From Streptomyces canus (GTDB lineage Bacteria; Actinomycetota; Actinomycetes; Streptomycetales; Streptomycetaceae): a stretch of DNA of 64,000 bases. Positions within the stretch are counted from its first letter, which is position 1. Every line of letters begins with the position of its first letter. Below are positions 62,174 to 64,000 of the stretch, piece by piece. Under the pieces are notes generated by a model. The model was not told where the DNA came from, made no database searches, and saw only the letters and a program-made list of their open reading frames with translations. Made by a program: the position numbers and the translations under genes. The stretch covers positions 310,001 to 374,000 of the forward strand of contig NZ_JAUSWW010000001.1 in the NCBI RefSeq assembly GCF_030815415.1. Reading direction: 5' to 3'.

Positions 62174-64000
62174 TCAGTGCTGCTGCCGGCCGACGGGGAG
62201 CCGCCGCACCGCCGCGTCCGGGTCGGCGGGGGCCGGGACATGCCTGCTCAGTTTCTCGCCCTCGATATCCACATTCGGCAGCACACGGTTCAGGATACGA
62301 GGCAGCCACCAGGCCCGGTGGCCGAGCAGTGCCAGGACCGCGGGCACGATCGCCATCCGGACCACAAAGGCGTCGAAGGCGACGGCGGCGGCCAGCCCGA
62401 CGCCCATCGTCTGGATGGTCGGGCTGCTCATCCCTACGAATCCGGCGAAGACGCTGATCATGATGATCGCCGCCGCGGCCACCACCCGTCCGCTGTGCCG
62501 GAACCCGCTGACGACCGCCTCGCCGGGGGACGCGCCATGGACGTAGGCCTCCCGCATCCGGGCGAGGAGGAAGACCTCGTAGTCCATGGCGAGTCCGAAG
62601 ACTATGCCGATGATGAGAATCGGCATCAGCGACATGACCGGTCCGGTCTGCTCGATGCCGAGCAGGCCTGCCGCCCAGCCCCATTGGAAGACCGCGACGA
62701 GCACGCCGAAGGCGGCACCCACCGACAGCAGGAAGCCGAGCGCGGCCTTGACCGGGACCAGCACCGAGCGGAAGACCACCGTCAGCAGGAGCACCGCCAG
62801 TCCGATGACCACGGCCAGATAGGGGATGAGGGCGTCGGACATGGCTTCGGAGATGTCGATGTTCATCGCGGTGGTGCCGGTCACCAGGACGGCGGCGCCG
62901 GTGTCGGCGTCGACGTCGGAGACCGCGCCCCGGATCGCGTGCACCAGGTCCTTGGTCTCGCCACTGTTGGGCGCGGTCCGCGGTACGGCGGTGAGGACGG
63001 CCGTGTCCTTGGTCCGGTTGAGAACGGGCTCACCGACCGACGCGACCCCGTCCACTCCCCGTACGGTCTCGACGATCCGGTCCGTGGTGGCCCGGGCGTC
63101 GGCGGAGTCCGGCATGTCCACGACGACGGTCAACGGGCCGTTGAAGCCGGGGCCGAAGCCCTCCGACAGCAGGTCGTAGGCGCGGCGCTGGGTGGTCTCC
63201 ACCGACTTGGACTCGTCTCCGGGCAGCCCGAGTTCGAGGCTCAGCGCCGGCAGGGCGACGGTCCCGAGACCGAGTACGCAGGTCACCAGCACGGCCGCCG
63301 GCCGGCGCAGCACGAACCGTGCCCAGCGGCTGCCGAGCCCGGGCCGGCCGGCCGCGGTGGGCACCCGGTGCGGGTGCTCGTTCTCCGGCCGGCCGGCCTT
63401 GCGGACGGCTCGGGACAGGACCCGCCGGCCGAAGAAGCCGAACAGCGCGGGGACCAGGGTCAGCGCGACGAGTACGGCAAGGGCCACGGCGCCCGCACCG
63501 CCCATGCCCATCTTGGTGAGTTCGGGGATGCCGACGACCCCCAGCCCGACCAGGGCGATGAAGACGGTCGCGCCGGCGAAGACGACGGCGGATCCGGCCG
63601 TGCCCACCGCCCGGCCCGCGGCCTCCTCCGGCTCGCGGCCCTGGGCGCGCTCGTCGCGGAAGCGGGAGGTGATGAAGAGGGCGTAGTCGATACCGACCGC
63701 CAGCCCCAGCATCAGCGCCAGGATGGCGACGGTGGACGTCAGGCCCAGCGGAACCGCCAGCGCGGAAACCAGGCCGAAGGCTATGGCCACGCCCACGAAG
63801 GCGGTCAGCAGCGACAGTCCGGCTGCGACCAGCGACCCGAGGGCGAGGACAAGGACCACCGCCGCCACCGCCACGCCGATGAGCTCGGTCGTACCGCCCA
63901 GTTCCTCTTCCGCGTCCAGGGCCGAGCCGCCGATCTCCACGGTCAGCCCCGCGTCCCGCGCCTGGCTCGCGGCGTTCTCCAAGGCGCTCTTCGTCGCCCC
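62174..64000 (-). CDS. MMPL/RND-family transporter, C-terminal 600 residues (runs off the window)
   Basis: The frame is open to the right edge, so the N-terminus and first periplasmic domain are missing. Visible are a first membrane block (ELIGVAVAAVVLVLALGSLV; AIAFGLVSALAVPLGLTSTV; LALMLGLAVGIDYALFITSR) with the MMPL GIDYALF motif, a second periplasmic domain (KSVETTQRRAYDLLSEGFGP), and a second membrane block (LIPYLAVVIGLAVLLLTVVF; PILIIGIVFGLAMDYEVFLL) with the proton-relay AMDYEVF motif. These drug or lipid exporters use the proton gradient. Co-transcription with a two-component system suggests regulated efflux. Confidence 0.9.
   Translation of the reverse strand, partial: GATKSALENAASQARDAGLTVEIGGSALDAEEELGGTTELIGVAVAAVVLVLALGSLVAAGLSLLTAFVGVAIAFGLVSALAVPLGLTSTVAILALMLGLAVGIDYALFITSRFRDERAQGREPEEAAGRAVGTAGSAVVFAGATVFIALVGLGVVGIPELTKMGMGGAGAVALAVLVALTLVPALFGFFGRRVLSRAVRKAGRPENEHPHRVPTAAGRPGLGSRWARFVLRRPAAVLVTCVLGLGTVALPALSLELGLPGDESKSVETTQRRAYDLLSEGFGPGFNGPLTVVVDMPDSADARATTDRIVETVRGVDGVASVGEPVLNRTKDTAVLTAVPRTAPNSGETKDLVHAIRGAVSDVDADTGAAVLVTGTTAMNIDISEAMSDALIPYLAVVIGLAVLLLTVVFRSVLVPVKAALGFLLSVGAAFGVLVAVFQWGWAAGLLGIEQTGPVMSLMPILIIGIVFGLAMDYEVFLLARMREAYVHGASPGEAVVSGFRHSGRVVAAAAIIMISVFAGFVGMSSPTIQTMGVGLAAAVAFDAFVVRMAIVPAVLALLGHRAWWLPRILNRVLPNVDIEGEKLSRHVPAPADPDAAVRRLPVGRQQH

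Overview
The window looks like an insertion-sequence-rich accessory region of a Streptomyces or close relative. The evidence is very high GC with strong third-position GC, Tat- and Sec-type secreted proteins, F420-dependent (LLM-class) oxidoreductases, an SsgA-like sporulation protein, a large LAL-type LuxR regulator, NarL-type two-component systems, and IS families common in that genus. Nothing in the window is core chromosomal machinery. Many genes are broken, truncated or fused at IS boundaries, which suggests a chromosome-arm or integrated-element 'graveyard'.

Layout. 1-3.8 kb: tail of a solute-binding protein, a 3' fragment of a CAU-anticodon tRNA (a likely attachment-site scar), a Tat-exported FAD oxidoreductase and a small unknown. 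3.8-5.4 kb: an IS5-family element whose transposase is interrupted by an ORF-less group II intron. 5.4-12 kb: an LLM oxidoreductase, a broken ISAs1, an IS110, a secreted peptidoglycan-binding-like protein, and an IS701-like transposase fused to a ferric-reductase tail next to an FMN-binding protein. 12-23 kb: remnants (RHS, GH1, AbfB-like, DUF3800, DNA ligase), a few intact unknowns (a HEAT-repeat protein and others), and an IS5 copy split by a cleanly bounded IS110.

23-31.3 kb is the most distinctive part. It is one leftward gene set encoding a secreted collagen-like protein (reconstructed length 1582 aa), a membrane-anchored TPR protein and a glycosyltransferase-methyltransferase fusion, ending in a strong hairpin. 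An intact IS3 element with a 4-bp target duplication splits the collagen gene; removing it restores the frame exactly. Decayed rmlA/rmlC (dTDP-rhamnose) genes lie just upstream. I infer a surface collagen-like glycoprotein system that was knocked out in this copy.

31.4-50 kb: decayed genes, a secreted protein, a STAS protein, an ATP-dependent DNA ligase with a damaged C-terminus, a secreted alpha/beta hydrolase, a Dps ferritin, a LAL regulator facing an MFS transporter, two paralogous AraC regulators, then a rightward run of esterase, SsgA-like protein, second esterase, cupin and LLM oxidoreductase. 50-55.5 kb: MarR, ligase and integrase remnants, a small membrane protein overlapping an M48-type membrane metallopeptidase (with a probable leaderless promoter), an IS701 with CTAG target duplication, and an 81-bp MITE-like element. 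55.5-64 kb: a NarL-type two-component pair, a divergent secreted protein with tendamistat-like cysteine spacing, IS5/IS256 debris, a broken NTF2-like gene, and an MMPL transporter-kinase-regulator gene set that runs off the right edge.
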